Of a stretch of 64,000 bases of DNA, positions 42,911-52,322 are shown piece after piece. The DNA is from Leifsonia sp. AG29 (lineage in GTDB: Bacteria > Actinomycetota > Actinomycetes > Actinomycetales > Microbacteriaceae): NCBI RefSeq assembly GCF_009765225.1, contig NZ_VMSF01000001.1, positions 1,178,001 through 1,242,000 on the forward strand. Direction: 5' to 3'. The notes under the pieces were generated by a model, which was given only the letters and a program-made list of their open reading frames with translations, searched no databases and was not told where the DNA came from. Made by a program: the position numbers and the translations under genes. How positions within the stretch are numbered: the first letter of the stretch is position 1; each line of letters begins with the position of its first letter.

Positions 42911-44991
42911 CGCGGCACCACCGTCGCGAACCCGCCGGGCTGGATGCGGATCTCGGCCCCTGCGCCTGCCGTGCGCGCCGGACCGGTTTGACGACCCGAG
43001 GAGTCGTAGGAGGTGACGGTCACCGGTCCCGCAGCGCGCAGCTTCTGCTTCGCGGTCTGATCGGTGGAGTTGACGTACAGGTCCAGGGAGGCGGTCCCCG
43101 CGAGCGCGAGGTGGGACACGACCGGCTGGACGATCACCGCGTCGAGGGAGACGGTCCCCGACACCCTGGCCGTGACCGAGGTCGCCCCCGCCGGCACGAT
43201 GGCGGACAGCGTCTGGGGGAGCAGCAGCACCGGCGTCGGCGCGATGCCCTGCGGCGCGTTCCGGGCGTTGTCAGTGCTGCCGAGCGGAACCTCGCGGCCT
43301 CCCACCGCAGCGGTCCAGGTCGTCGTTCCGCTCCCGGCGACGGTGCCGTCACCCGCGGGTCCCAGGTCGGCGATGGGGAGGATGCGCACATCCGGGTGCC
43401 CCGCGGGCAGCGCGATGGTGACCGTGGACCCCGTCTGCGCCTCCACGTAGGCACCACCCGACCAGTTCGCCGACCCGGTCCACGCGGAGGCGGGGGTCCG
43501 GACGATCGCCGGTCCCGCGAGCGTTCCGGTCTCGGCCTCGGCGACCGTGAGGCCGTCGGCCGCGACGGTGCGGGTGAGGGAGGTGGCGGCCCGCGCGATA
43601 GCTGGGTGGGCGTCGAGCGCGAGCATGCTGAGCTCGGTGTGGATCGTCGACTCGGCACCGCAGTTGTGGTTGACGGTCCCGTCGCCGGCGATCCCGTCGA
43701 TGCAGACTCCGGTCGAGGGGTCGTAGGCTGCGACTCCTGCTCGGTTGGCGCCGAAGTACCAGGCTGCCTGAGCGCCCGCCAGGGCGGCCAGGCCACCGGC
43801 TCCCGTGGCGTCCGAGGCCGCGATCAGCCCTTCGAGACGCGAGTCGACCCCGTAGGCGATCTGGGTGCGATCGGCCGGTGTGGGCGTCCAGCCGTTGTCC
43901 GGACCGCCGGAGGCGAGCAGCTGCGCGGTGAACACCGCGAGGTCGGCCGTGGCCTTCTGCTGGAGCGAGGAATCGTGAAGGGTGCTCGCCGCGGCGGTGA
44001 GCGCCGCGGGCTGCATCCCGGCCCAGGCGTGCCAGAACGTCGGCGAGTTCGCCTCCGGGAGCAGCGCGCCGAACGGCCACTGGCCGACCCCGCCGCTGGA
44101 AAGGTCCGCGATGCCCTCGGAGTAGCGGGCGAGCGCCGTCTTGACGGCGTCATCGCCGGGGGCGGCGTTCGCGTAGGCGCTGAGCCCGAGCACTGCCTCC
44201 GCCGTGGCTCCCGCGCTGCCGACGATCAGCCATGCGGGCACGCTCACGCCGTTCGCGATCGCCGTCTGCCCGTACTTCGACAGCGACTGCCGCTGCAGCG
44301 TCGCGACGGCGAGGTGCATGCGGTCGGCGAGGAAGGAGGCGAACGCGGGGTCGGCCGAACGGAAGCCGGCGTACCCCTCGCCGAGGGCCCAGACCGTGCG
44401 CGCGAGCCAGAACGACTCGGCCGAGTCGGACGGGTCGGGCAGTTCCTTCGGGATGGCGCTCGGGTTGAGCGTCCCGTCGTGCTGCTGCCAGAGGACGACG
44501 TTCCCGGCGTTCGGACCGTCCGCAGTCTGAAGGTAGGTGAGGGAACGGAGCAGCTCATAGGCGTTGGTGCGGCTCGAGGCCGTCCCGTTCTGCTTCCAGT
44601 CGCGGAGGTAGACGACGGCCGCGCGCGAGATGTCGTCCGCGTCATACGCGCCCTGGGCGTACCAGCCGCGCGCGGGGTCGGTCACCGGGCCTCCGCCGAC
44701 GCGGTGGAAGCTGCCGTCGGGCTGGCGATCCGCGTAGACCCAAGGGGCCCGCGCGGTCGGCTCCTGCGCCGCCCGGTAGGTCGTGTGACCCGGGACACCG
44801 GAGAGGAGGGGGACATCGTCGAGCAGGAAGTCGAGATGGGAGAGATTCGTGAGCTCGGCCGGAACCGGCGCGGCCGCAGCGGGCGCCGAGAGGCTCGCGG
44901 CCTGGGCCGGGAGGGTGCTTCCGAGCACGAGGGCGAGGCCCGCCAGAGCGGCAGCGGCTCCTCGCATGGAGAACGTCGTTCGGTTTCGCAT
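42907..44991 (-). CDS. Secreted 694-aa protein, putative (alpha/alpha)-barrel glycan enzyme
   Basis: It has a Sec signal peptide (cleavage probably after AQA, residue 31). Residues about 60-460 have repeated helix pairs with Trp/Asp-rich turns (RAAVVYLRDWKQ; SFWLARTVWALGEGYAGF; GQWPFGALLPEAN), as in (alpha/alpha)6 glycoside hydrolases and lyases. The C-terminal 200 residues look like beta-sandwich modules (SANWSGGAYVEAQTGSTVTIAL). I do not recognise a named family. As the first gene of the operon it probably trims the polymer whose fragments are imported. Confidence 0.65.
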   Translation of the reverse strand: MRNRTTFSMRGAAAALAGLALVLGSTLPAQAASLSAPAAAAPVPAELTNLSHLDFLLDDVPLLSGVPGHTTYRAAQEPTARAPWVYADRQPDGSFHRVGGGPVTDPARGWYAQGAYDADDISRAAVVYLRDWKQNGTASSRTNAYELLRSLTYLQTADGPNAGNVVLWQQHDGTLNPSAIPKELPDPSDSAESFWLARTVWALGEGYAGFRSADPAFASFLADRMHLAVATLQRQSLSKYGQTAIANGVSVPAWLIVGSAGATAEAVLGLSAYANAAPGDDAVKTALARYSEGIADLSSGGVGQWPFGALLPEANSPTFWHAWAGMQPAALTAAASTLHDSSLQQKATADLAVFTAQLLASGGPDNGWTPTPADRTQIAYGVDSRLEGLIAASDATGAGGLAALAGAQAAWYFGANRAGVAAYDPSTGVCIDGIAGDGTVNHNCGAESTIHTELSMLALDAHPAIARAATSLTRTVAADGLTVAEAETGTLAGPAIVRTPASAWTGSANWSGGAYVEAQTGSTVTIALPAGHPDVRILPIADLGPAGDGTVAGSGTTTWTAAVGGREVPLGSTDNARNAPQGIAPTPVLLLPQTLSAIVPAGATSVTARVSGTVSLDAVIVQPVVSHLALAGTASLDLYVNSTDQTAKQKLRAAGPVTVTSYDSSGRQTGPARTAGAGAEIRIQPGGFATVVPR

Positions 44992-45010
44992 CGTTGCGCC
45001 CCTTGTTTTC

Positions 45011-45022
45011 TAAACCGGTTTA
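45011..45022 (-). promoter_or_regulatory. LacI operator
   Basis: Perfect palindrome TAAACCGGTTTA with a central CCGG, as expected for LacI proteins. It covers the predicted transcription start (about 45020), a position suited to repression. Confidence 0.75.
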
Positions 45023-45026
45023 AAAG

Positions 45027-45055
45027 ACGGTAGGCGCTCCTTCGCGATCTGTCAA
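45027..45055 (-). promoter_or_regulatory. Promoter of the glycan operon
   Basis: TTGACA (45055-45050), 17 nt, TACCGT (45032-45027). The only consensus -35/-10 pair of this quality I found in the window. Confidence 0.7.
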
Positions 45056-45186
45056 CCGGGGGCGCCGACTGGGTCTTGTGGAGCCGTCCCGGACGCGACG
45101 AGACTGGCCTGACCCGGCGCGGTCGAGCGTGAACAGGGGCCGCGCCCGGACGGTCGAACGCGAGCGATGGAGCAGGAGGACCTCCC

Positions 45187-46308
45187 GTGGAGTACAAGGA
45201 CATCCCCACCCGGGCCGACATCGAGCGGATCGCGGCGTTGCGATCGCCCGGTTGCGTGAGCATCTACCTTCCGACCGGGTCCACGCCGGCGGAGGCGGAC
45301 CGGGCGCGCATCGAGCTCAAGAACCATCTCGGACACGCGGTCCGCTCCCTCGAGCAGCGCGGGGTCCCGCGAGGCATCGTCGACACGGTGCGCCGCGAGG
45401 GCGAGGGGATCCTCGAGGACCGCGACTTCTGGCGCTATCAGTCGCGCTCCCTGGCGGTGTTCCTCGATGGTGAGCTGTCCGAGACGTTCCGGCTCCCGAA
45501 CCGGCTCTCCACCGCCTGCGAGATCTCCGACCGGTTCTACGTGAAGCCGCTGGTCCGCGCGGTCACCTTTCCGCAGACTGCTCTGATCCTGGCACTGGCG
45601 GGGAACTCGGTTCGGTTCCTCCGCATCGGGCCGGAGCGGCCGCCGGAACTCGTCGATGTGCCGGGCATGCCCAAGGACGTCGCCGACGCCGCGGGGCTCC
45701 CGTCGGTCAGCGGGCGAGGCGCGAACGGACGGATCCAGGGCTCCGAGGGGCACAAGGTCCGCATGCTCGAATACGTGCAGGCGATCGAGCGGTCCCTCCA
45801 TCCGATCCTCGCCAACACGACCGACCCGCTCATCCTCGCGGCCTCCGAGCCTCTCGTCGGCATCTTCCGCGGCGCGAGCGACTACCCGCACCTCGTCGCC
45901 GAGGTCATCCCGGGCAATCCGGAGGAGAAGACGCCCGACGAGCTGGCGACCGCGGCGCGCGGCGTCCTCGACCGGCTCTACGCGGCGCAGGTCGAGACCC
46001 TCAAGCGAGACTTCGAGGCCCGCATCGCCGCCGGCACGGCGCTCGTCGACCTCAGCGACATCGCTCGCGCCGCCACGTTCGGTGCCGTCGAGACGCTGAT
46101 CCTCGACATGGACCGTCGCGTGCCGGGCACCGTCGACGAGGAGTCGGGCGCCATCGAGCTCGACGAGGAGGACGCGGCAGGCGAGTACGGCGTCGTCGAC
46201 GAGATCCTGCGGAGGTCGCTCGCCGCGAAGGCGCGCGTCTACGCCCTCCGTGCGGAGGACGTCCCGAACGGCGGCCCGGTCGCGGCCGCCGTGCGCTTCC
46301 CGGTGTGA
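45187..46308 (+). CDS. baeRF-family protein (bacterial archaeo-eukaryotic release-factor-like)
   Basis: The 373-aa protein has the eRF1-like middle/C-terminal domains of the baeRF family: PGCVSIYLPTG near the start, RSLAVFLDGELSETFRLPNRL, FYVKPLVRAVTFPQTALILALAGNSVRFLRI and DYPHLVAEVIPGNPEEKTPDEL. These proteins are thought to act on ribosomes or RNA, but function is untested. GTG 45187 with AGGAGG 6 nt upstream. Convergent with DUF2017. Confidence 0.75.
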   Translation: MEYKDIPTRADIERIAALRSPGCVSIYLPTGSTPAEADRARIELKNHLGHAVRSLEQRGVPRGIVDTVRREGEGILEDRDFWRYQSRSLAVFLDGELSETFRLPNRLSTACEISDRFYVKPLVRAVTFPQTALILALAGNSVRFLRIGPERPPELVDVPGMPKDVADAAGLPSVSGRGANGRIQGSEGHKVRMLEYVQAIERSLHPILANTTDPLILAASEPLVGIFRGASDYPHLVAEVIPGNPEEKTPDELATAARGVLDRLYAAQVETLKRDFEARIAAGTALVDLSDIARAATFGAVETLILDMDRRVPGTVDEESGAIELDEEDAAGEYGVVDEILRRSLAAKARVYALRAEDVPNGGPVAAAVRFPV

Positions 46309-46313
46309 CCGGT

Positions 46314-46813
46314 TCAGCGCCTCCGGCTCAGCGCGTTCACGAGCGAGTCCTGCACGGCCGCCAGCCAGTTGTAGACGAGGAGCTGCATGACCGACTCCTC
46401 GGAGTCTGCCCGGTGTCCTCGTCGTGCTCGATGCCGAGCCGGGAGGCGAGCACGAGCCGGATCCCGGTGATCGTCCGCAGCCAGGCGCTCGCCTCGGCCT
46501 CGTCGAGACGGACCTGTGCGGGGCGACCCGGCTCATGCGCGAGCGACTGCGACATCGCGCGAGCCGCCTGCGCCTTGCGCTCGGCGAGCCCCTCGGCCGT
46601 GAAGCGCCGGAACTCGGCCGACGCCTCGGGGTCGTCGGGGTAGGCGTCGGGGAGGAGCCGCCTCAGTGCCGGGTCGGCGCTCGCCGCCCGGCCGTCGGTC
46701 GCCAGCCCGGCCAGTTCCTCCGCCTCCGAGGCGAGCACCGTCATGAGGTCCGCCTCCTGGGCCGTGAATCGTGCGGCGAGCTTCCCGTCCCTCGCGCGCC
46801 GGAAGACGCTCAC
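46314..46813 (-). pseudogene. DUF2017 gene with a single-base frameshift
   Basis: From GTG 46813 the frame reads the DUF2017 start ([22 protein letters not shown]) to about LGIEHDEDTG, then becomes non-sense. In another frame the conserved end continues (DSEESVMQLLVYNWLAAV through SRRR) to TGA 46316-46314. Total length is 500 nt, one short of a whole number of codons, and the break is at a CCC run (46409-46411). Either a recent mutation or a sequence error. ClpS precedes it with a GTGA overlap, as in intact relatives. Confidence 0.85.
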
Positions 46814-47100
46814 GCGTCGGCCTTCGTCAGCGTCGCCCACAGACCGTAGTCGTGCATCGCCTCCACGTGCCGTTCCATCTCCTCCCGGGTGCCCGTCGCC
46901 ACCACGGCGCGCCCCTCCGTGTGGACGAGCATCATGAGCCGTTCGGCCTCCGGTCGCGGATAGCCGAAGTACGTCTGGAAGACGTAGGTCACATAGCTCA
47001 TCAGGTTGACCGGGTCGTTCCACACGATCGTCACCCACGGAGCGCCCAGCTCCAGGAGCTCGTCGGACTCCGTGAGCTCGAGCGTGCCGGCGTCGGTCAA
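46810..47100 (-). CDS. clpS: ATP-dependent Clp protease adaptor ClpS
   Basis: The 96-aa adaptor has [21 protein letters not shown] and [12 protein letters not shown], with [17 protein letters not shown], the ClpS fold that delivers N-degron substrates to ClpC/ClpA. The start is TTG 47100 overlapping the GH15 stop (TTGA), upstream of a GAGG site. The open frame extends further upstream in GH15, which is a shadow. Confidence 0.9.
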   Translation of the reverse strand: MTDAGTLELTESDELLELGAPWVTIVWNDPVNLMSYVTYVFQTYFGYPRPEAERLMMLVHTEGRAVVATGTREEMERHVEAMHDYGLWATLTKADA

Positions 47101-48878
47101 GACCCCGCCTCGGCGCGCGCGATCGCCCCGGCCGCCCGCACGAGCGCGATGTGGGTCAGCGCCTGGGGCGTGTTGCCCGCGTGCGACCGGCCCTTGACGT
47201 CGTACTCCTCCGACAGCATGCCGACATCGTTCCGCAGGGCGACCAGGCGGTCCATCAGACCTCGCGCGTCGTCGAGCCTTCCGGAGCCCGCATACTGCTC
47301 GACGAGCCAGAACGAGCAGGCGAGGAAGGGATGCTCGCCAGGAGGAAGCCCGTCGACGCCGCTGCTCGTGCGGTAGCGCAGCACCAGCCCGTCGATCATC
47401 AGGTCCTCCTCGATGGCGCGCACCGTCCCCAGCATCCGCGGGTCCTCCGGCGAGACGAACCCGACCTGTGCGAGCTGCAGGAGCGACGCGTCCACCTCGG
47501 ACGAGCCGTAGTACTGGACGTAGGTCTGTCGCTCGGCATCCCACCCGTTGGCTTCGATCTCGGCGCGGACGGCGTCGCGCTCGCGCCTCCACCGATCGAC
47601 CGGCCCGTCCAGCCCGTAGTCCTCCACAGCACGCACCGCGCAGTCGAACGCTGCCCAGACCAGACCCCGCGAGTGCGTGAAATGCTGAGGCTCGCCGCGG
47701 ATCTCCCAGATGCCGTGATCGGGCATGCGCCAGTTGTCCTCGAGGTACGCCATCAGCGCCCGCTGCAGCGCCCACGAGAAGCGGGTCTCCGCGTCGCCGG
47801 CGCGGCGGCCGCGGTCGAGGCCCAGCATCACCTCGCCGATCACGTCCGCCTGGAACTGGGTGGAGGCGCCGTTGCCGACCCGCACCGGCCGGGCGCCCTG
47901 GTACCCCGGCAGGCTCTCGATGACCCGCTCCTGCAGGTCGCGCTCGCCGGAGAGGCCGTACATGATCTGCAGATCGGCCGGGTCACCGGCGATCGCCCGC
48001 AGCAGCCAGTCCCGCCAATGGTCCACGGAGTCGTCGTAGCCGTACTCGAGCAGCACGCCGATGGTGAGGGAGGCGTCGCGGAGCCAGACGTACCGGTAGT
48101 CCCAGTTCCGCTCGCCCCCGAACTGCTCCGGAAGCGAGGTCGTCGCCGCCGCCACGATGCCTCCGGTCTCCAGGTGCGAGAGGGCGCGCATGAGAACGAG
48201 CGAGCGGACGACGGCGTCGCGGTACGGCCCTTCGTGCACGCACCCGGCGGCCCAGTCGGTCCACCACTCGCGCGTCCGCTGGAGCGAGGCCTCCACATCC
48301 AGGGGCTCGGGAGGCGTCCGGTGCGACGGGTACCAGGTGAGGCTCAGATCGATGACCTCGCCCGGACCGACCGTGAACTCGCCGGCGTGCGCATGGTCGA
48401 TGGCGTGGAGGGACGAGCCACGCACGACGATCGCGTCGGGTCCGGCCACGGCCACGAGCGCGGACGGCCGCGTCGACGAGTCTTTCCTGACCCAGGGGGT
48501 TGCGCGGGCGTAGCCGAAGCGGATGCGGAGGTCCTGCCGCATGCGGACCTGCCCCCGGATCCCGCGCACGCGGCGGACGACGTCGGCACGGTGGTCGCCC
48601 ATCGGCATCGCGTCGGTCACCTCGACCTCGCCCTCGGCGGTGCGCCAGCGCGTCACGAGGATCATCGTGTCGCCCTCGTAGTGCCGCGTGCTCGAGGCCG
48701 ACGGGTCGGCCGGGGCGACCAGCCAGCGCCCGTGGTCCTCCGTGCCGAGGAGGCTCCCGAACATGGACTGCGAGTCGTAGCGGGGGAGGCACAGCCAGTC
48801 GATGCTCCCGTCCTTCCCGACGAGTGCCCCGGTGAAGCAGTCACTGATCAGGGCATAGTCCTCGATGGGAAGCGACAT
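47097..48878 (-). CDS. GH15 glycoside hydrolase (glucoamylase/trehalase family)
   Basis: The 593-aa enzyme has the N-terminal beta domain ([25 protein letters not shown]) and the (alpha/alpha)6 catalytic domain: [32 protein letters not shown] (general acid Glu) and LSEEYD. In mycobacteria relatives act as trehalases. Genes otsA/otsB in this window make trehalose, so that role is plausible. ATG 48878 has CATACT 6 nt upstream and is divergent from the G6PDH gene. Confidence 0.88.
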   Translation of the reverse strand: MSLPIEDYALISDCFTGALVGKDGSIDWLCLPRYDSQSMFGSLLGTEDHGRWLVAPADPSASSTRHYEGDTMILVTRWRTAEGEVEVTDAMPMGDHRADVVRRVRGIRGQVRMRQDLRIRFGYARATPWVRKDSSTRPSALVAVAGPDAIVVRGSSLHAIDHAHAGEFTVGPGEVIDLSLTWYPSHRTPPEPLDVEASLQRTREWWTDWAAGCVHEGPYRDAVVRSLVLMRALSHLETGGIVAAATTSLPEQFGGERNWDYRYVWLRDASLTIGVLLEYGYDDSVDHWRDWLLRAIAGDPADLQIMYGLSGERDLQERVIESLPGYQGARPVRVGNGASTQFQADVIGEVMLGLDRGRRAGDAETRFSWALQRALMAYLEDNWRMPDHGIWEIRGEPQHFTHSRGLVWAAFDCAVRAVEDYGLDGPVDRWRRERDAVRAEIEANGWDAERQTYVQYYGSSEVDASLLQLAQVGFVSPEDPRMLGTVRAIEEDLMIDGLVLRYRTSSGVDGLPPGEHPFLACSFWLVEQYAGSGRLDDARGLMDRLVALRNDVGMLSEEYDVKGRSHAGNTPQALTHIALVRAAGAIARAEAGS

Positions 48879-48884
48879 GATCCC

Positions 48885-48890
48885 AGTATG
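48885..48890 (-). promoter_or_regulatory. -10 element of the GH15-clpS-DUF2017 operon
   Basis: CATACT followed by GG, 6 nt before ATG 48878. Confidence 0.4.
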
Positions 48891-48894
48891 GACG

Positions 48895-48900
48895 TAGTGT
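48895..48900 (+). promoter_or_regulatory. -10 element of the G6PDH gene
   Basis: TAGTGT ends 7 nt before ATG 48908, which favours this codon over GTG 48899. The opposing GH15 -10 is 4 nt away. Confidence 0.45.
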
Positions 48901-48907
48901 GATCGGC

Positions 48908-50284
48908 ATGACGCCCTCGGTCGACACTCTTGTGATTCTCGGAGCCTCCGGAGATCTCACCTCCCGTCTGCTGCTTCCCGCGATCGGCCAGCTGCTGACG
49001 GACCAGCCGCACCGGACGCTCTCGCTGCTCGGTTCCAGCAGTGAGGAGCTCGACGATGCCCGGTGGAGGGACGTCGTCCGGAAGGCCTTCGAGTCGGTGG
49101 AGGCGAAGGGCGACGCCGTGGAGCGCATCCTGAAGGAGACCCGCTATGTCGTCGCGGACGCGACGAGCGCGGAGGATCTGAAGGGGTTGCTGGCGGACGC
49201 GCAGGGCGTGCCCGCGCTGTACTTCGCCCTTCCTCCGGCCGTGGCCGCGAAGGCGTGCGACGCGCTCGGAGGGATCGAGCTGCCCGAGGGGCTCGCACTG
49301 GCGCTCGAGAAGCCGTTCGGGACGGACGAGAAGAGCGCCGTCGCCCTGAACGAGCAGCTCGCGCGGCTCGTTCCCGAGGACCGCATCCACCGCGTCGACC
49401 ACTTCCTCGGCCGGTCCAGCGTGTTCAACCTCCTGGGCGTGCGGTTCGCGAACAGCCTTCTCGAGCCCGTGTGGAACAGTCACCACATCGACCGGGTCGA
49501 CGTCGTGTACGACGAGACGCTGGGCCTCGAGGGGCGCGCCCGCTACTACGACACCGCGGGTGCGCTCGTCGACATGATCCAGAGCCACCTCCTCCAGGTG
49601 ATGGCGGTGCTCGCGATGGAGCCGCCGTCGACGCTGGGGGCGGCCGACCTGCGGGACGCGAAAGCGATCCTCCTGCGGGCCACGCGGGTCTGGGGCGGCG
49701 ATCCGGTGACCGGGAGCCGCCGCGCGCGGTACGCCGCGGGCGAGATCGACGGGCGCTCCCTCCCGGCCTACGCGGACGAGCAGGGCGTCGTCCCGGAGCG
49801 CGAGACGGAGACGCTCGCCGAGGTGACGCTCGAGGTGGACACGTGGCGCTGGAAGGGCGTGCCGTTCACCCTCCGGTCGGGCAAGGCGCTCGGCTCCCGT
49901 CGGCGCGAGATGGTCATCACGTTCACGCCGGCCCAGCAGATCCCCACCGGTCTCCACGGGGAGTCGGAGCCGGCGCGCCTCCGTCTGCTGTTCGCGCCCG
50001 ACTCGATGTCCCTCGAGCTGAACATCAACGGCACCGATGACCCGTACGTCCTGGAACGCGCGGCACTCACCGCTGATTTCGGCCCGGGTGCACTGCTCGC
50101 CTACGCCGAGGTCATCGAGGGGATCCTCGACGGCGATCCGTCCCTGTCGGTCCGCGGAGACACGGCGGTGGAGTGCTGGCGGATCGTGGAACCGGTCGTG
50201 AAGGCGTGGAAGGACGACCTGGTGCCGCTCGAGGAGTACCCGGCCGGATCCGAAGGCCCGGAGGGGTGGGCTCCGCTGCCCTGA
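48908..50284 (+). CDS. zwf: Glucose-6-phosphate dehydrogenase
   Basis: The 458-aa enzyme begins with the nucleotide loop ILGASGDLTSR and has EKPFG and RIHRVDHFLGR, the last differing from the usual RIDHYLGK (K to R at the substrate lysine position). It would open the oxidative pentose-phosphate path and supply NADPH. No opcA or tkt genes are adjacent, so this may be a paralogue of the main zwf. Confidence 0.88.
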   Translation: MTPSVDTLVILGASGDLTSRLLLPAIGQLLTDQPHRTLSLLGSSSEELDDARWRDVVRKAFESVEAKGDAVERILKETRYVVADATSAEDLKGLLADAQGVPALYFALPPAVAAKACDALGGIELPEGLALALEKPFGTDEKSAVALNEQLARLVPEDRIHRVDHFLGRSSVFNLLGVRFANSLLEPVWNSHHIDRVDVVYDETLGLEGRARYYDTAGALVDMIQSHLLQVMAVLAMEPPSTLGAADLRDAKAILLRATRVWGGDPVTGSRRARYAAGEIDGRSLPAYADEQGVVPERETETLAEVTLEVDTWRWKGVPFTLRSGKALGSRRREMVITFTPAQQIPTGLHGESEPARLRLLFAPDSMSLELNINGTDDPYVLERAALTADFGPGALLAYAEVIEGILDGDPSLSVRGDTAVECWRIVEPVVKAWKDDLVPLEEYPAGSEGPEGWAPLP

Positions 50285-50293
50285 TCGGGGCCG

Positions 50294-50776
50294 TCAGGCG
50301 GCGGGGCGCTCCTCGATGGCCGTGAAGGTGTCGGTGACCGGCTTGCGCAGGTCGGTCCAGACGGTGATCGGCGCGGGCTCCCACGTGAAGGCGACGGGCC
50401 CGTCGGCCTCGACGGCCGGTGCGTCGACCGCGGCGACGGTGTCGGGCTCGGGTTCGGCGACGTGCTCGGCGGCGGTTGCGGGCGTTGCGACCACAGCGGG
50501 CGCGAGGTGCTGCGGGGCCGACACGGGCTCACCGTTCTCGAGCCGCAGCCGCGCCTCCGCCAGGGCAGCGGTGATCCCCACTGAGACGGACTGCGCGAGG
50601 ATCGAGTGGAAGAGGGCGTCGGTGTCGTCGGCGGCGCGGCGGACGACCGTCCACTCGCCGCTCGCACCGATGAGTTCGGACACCTTGCGGTGCACGATCT
50701 CCAGGATCTGCGCATCCGTCAACTGAGGGACAGGCGCCGCGGGCGCCGGTGCCGCGTGCCTTCTACGACCGAACAT
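50294..50776 (-). CDS. Hypothetical protein with disordered tail
   Basis: The 160-aa protein has a helical first half (LTDAQILEIVHRKVSELIGASGEWTVVRRAADDTD) and an Ala/Glu/Pro-rich second half. Ribosome site AAGGGG lies 8 nt before ATG. No family recognised. Confidence 0.55.
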   Translation of the reverse strand: MFGRRRHAAPAPAAPVPQLTDAQILEIVHRKVSELIGASGEWTVVRRAADDTDALFHSILAQSVSVGITAALAEARLRLENGEPVSAPQHLAPAVVATPATAAEHVAEPEPDTVAAVDAPAVEADGPVAFTWEPAPITVWTDLRKPVTDTFTAIEERPAA

Positions 50777-50875
50777 CGCACAACCCCTTCCAGGTTCACC
50801 GTCCCTACAAGTTTCCTGGAGGATCGCCGTGCGGGCGCGCGGGACACGCCGGGCATTTAGCCGGAAATCAGCGGG

Positions 50876-51094
50876 TCAACGCCCTTTTCGCGACCCGAGG
50901 GGCAGGATCTCGCGCTGTTCCGCCTCCTTCGACTCCTGGATCACGGTGCCGACGGCGATGATGAGCGACAGACCCGCATTGATCCACATCAGCGGTACCC
51001 GCCAGTCCCGGGGGCCGGTCTTGGTCGACTGGATGGTCGTCCAGAGGCCGATCGCGGCGCTGATCACGGCGCCGTTGAAGATGAACTTGCGCAT
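50876..51094 (-). CDS. Small two-helix membrane protein
   Basis: The 72-aa protein has two helices (FNGAVISAAIGLWTTI; LMWINAGLSLIIAVGTVI) and a basic C-terminus (LGSRKGR). ATG 51094 has AAAGG 6 nt upstream, better than the ATG at 51100. Divergent from the SLC13-type gene. Unknown function. Confidence 0.55.
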   Translation of the reverse strand: MRKFIFNGAVISAAIGLWTTIQSTKTGPRDWRVPLMWINAGLSLIIAVGTVIQESKEAEQREILPLGSRKGR

Positions 51095-51151
51095 GCGCAT
51101 CCTTTCGTCGCCAGTAGCGTACGCTTCGATAGTCCGACCGTCAGGAGGTGC

Positions 51152-52306
51152 ATGCGTACCGCGATCGTGGGCGTCGTGCTCCTCGTCCTGGGTGCCGTCG
51201 CGCTCGTCACCGGCGTCCTGCCGGTGCCCGAGGCGCTCGTGCTGTGGGACCGCGTGTGGCCGATCCTCCTGTTCGTCGCAGCCATCACGGTCGTGACGGA
51301 GCTGGCCGCCGAGGCCGGGGTGTTCACGGCACTCGCGCAGCAGACCGCGCGCTGGGGACGTGGACGGGCCTGGCTGCTGTGGCTGCTCGTGGTCGTCGTG
51401 GCCGCTCTGTCGACGATCTTCCTGTCGCTCGACACCACTGCCGTGCTGCTCACGCCGGTGGTCATCGTCATGGCCCGTCACGCCGGTCTCAACCCGCTCC
51501 CGTTCGCGCTCACGACGGTGTGGATGGCGAACACCGGCTCCCTCCTGCTCCCGGTGTCGAACCTGACGAACCTGCTGGCCCAGCGCACCATGGGGGACCC
51601 GTCGCCCGCCGCGTTCGCCGCGCTCATGTGGGCGCCCGCGCTCGTCGCCATGGTCGTCCCGATGGTCGTCGTGTTCATCGTCGCCCGACGATTCCTTCTC
51701 GTGCGCTACGAGACCGGGGAGGAGGACGGGATCGAGGATCCCGTCCTGTTCTGGCTGAGCGCGGTGGTCGTCGTGCTTCTGCTACCGCTCCTCGTCTCCG
51801 GTCTCCCGGTGTGGATCCCGACGTGCGCGGCGGCCGTGATCCTCATCGTCGCCTTCCTCGTCCGGCGTCGGGGCGTCGTGCGGTTCGGCCTGCTGCCGTG
51901 GCAGCTGCTGCTCCTCGCCGGAGGGCTCTTCCTGTTCATCGAGGCGCTCCACTCGGCCGGTCTCGGGACGCTCCTCGCCCGGATCTCGGGGACGGGGGAG
52001 TCGCCGCTCGCGCTGCTGCGGTTGTCCGCGACCGGGATGGTCGGCGCGAACGCGATCGACAACCTCCCGGCCTACCTGGCCCTGGAGCCGGTCGCCGACA
52101 GTCCCGGCCGGATCGCGGCGCTCCTCATCGGCGTCAATGCCGGCCCGCTCATCACGCCGTGGGCCTCGCTCGCCACCCTGCTGTGGCACCAGCGGCTCAC
52201 CGCGTTCGACGTCGAGATCCGCTGGAGGCGCTACATACTCCTCGGCCTCATCGTCGCCCCGGTCACGGTGGTGCTGGCGACGCTCGCGCTGTCCGCCACC
52301 CTCTAG
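51152..52306 (+). CDS. SLC13/ArsB-type (arsenite/Na+-type) transporter
   Basis: The 384-aa protein has about ten to eleven helices with the ion-transporter family repeats (STIFLSLDTTAVLLTPVVIVMA; VGANAIDNLPAYLAL; NAGPLITPWASLATLLW), as in ArsB, CitMHS and NhaD. Ion unknown; no ars genes nearby. AGGAGG lies 3 nt before ATG. Confidence 0.85.
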   Translation: MRTAIVGVVLLVLGAVALVTGVLPVPEALVLWDRVWPILLFVAAITVVTELAAEAGVFTALAQQTARWGRGRAWLLWLLVVVVAALSTIFLSLDTTAVLLTPVVIVMARHAGLNPLPFALTTVWMANTGSLLLPVSNLTNLLAQRTMGDPSPAAFAALMWAPALVAMVVPMVVVFIVARRFLLVRYETGEEDGIEDPVLFWLSAVVVVLLLPLLVSGLPVWIPTCAAAVILIVAFLVRRRGVVRFGLLPWQLLLLAGGLFLFIEALHSAGLGTLLARISGTGESPLALLRLSATGMVGANAIDNLPAYLALEPVADSPGRIAALLIGVNAGPLITPWASLATLLWHQRLTAFDVEIRWRRYILLGLIVAPVTVVLATLALSATL

Positions 52307-52322
52307 GGGAGGCGGCCAGCGC

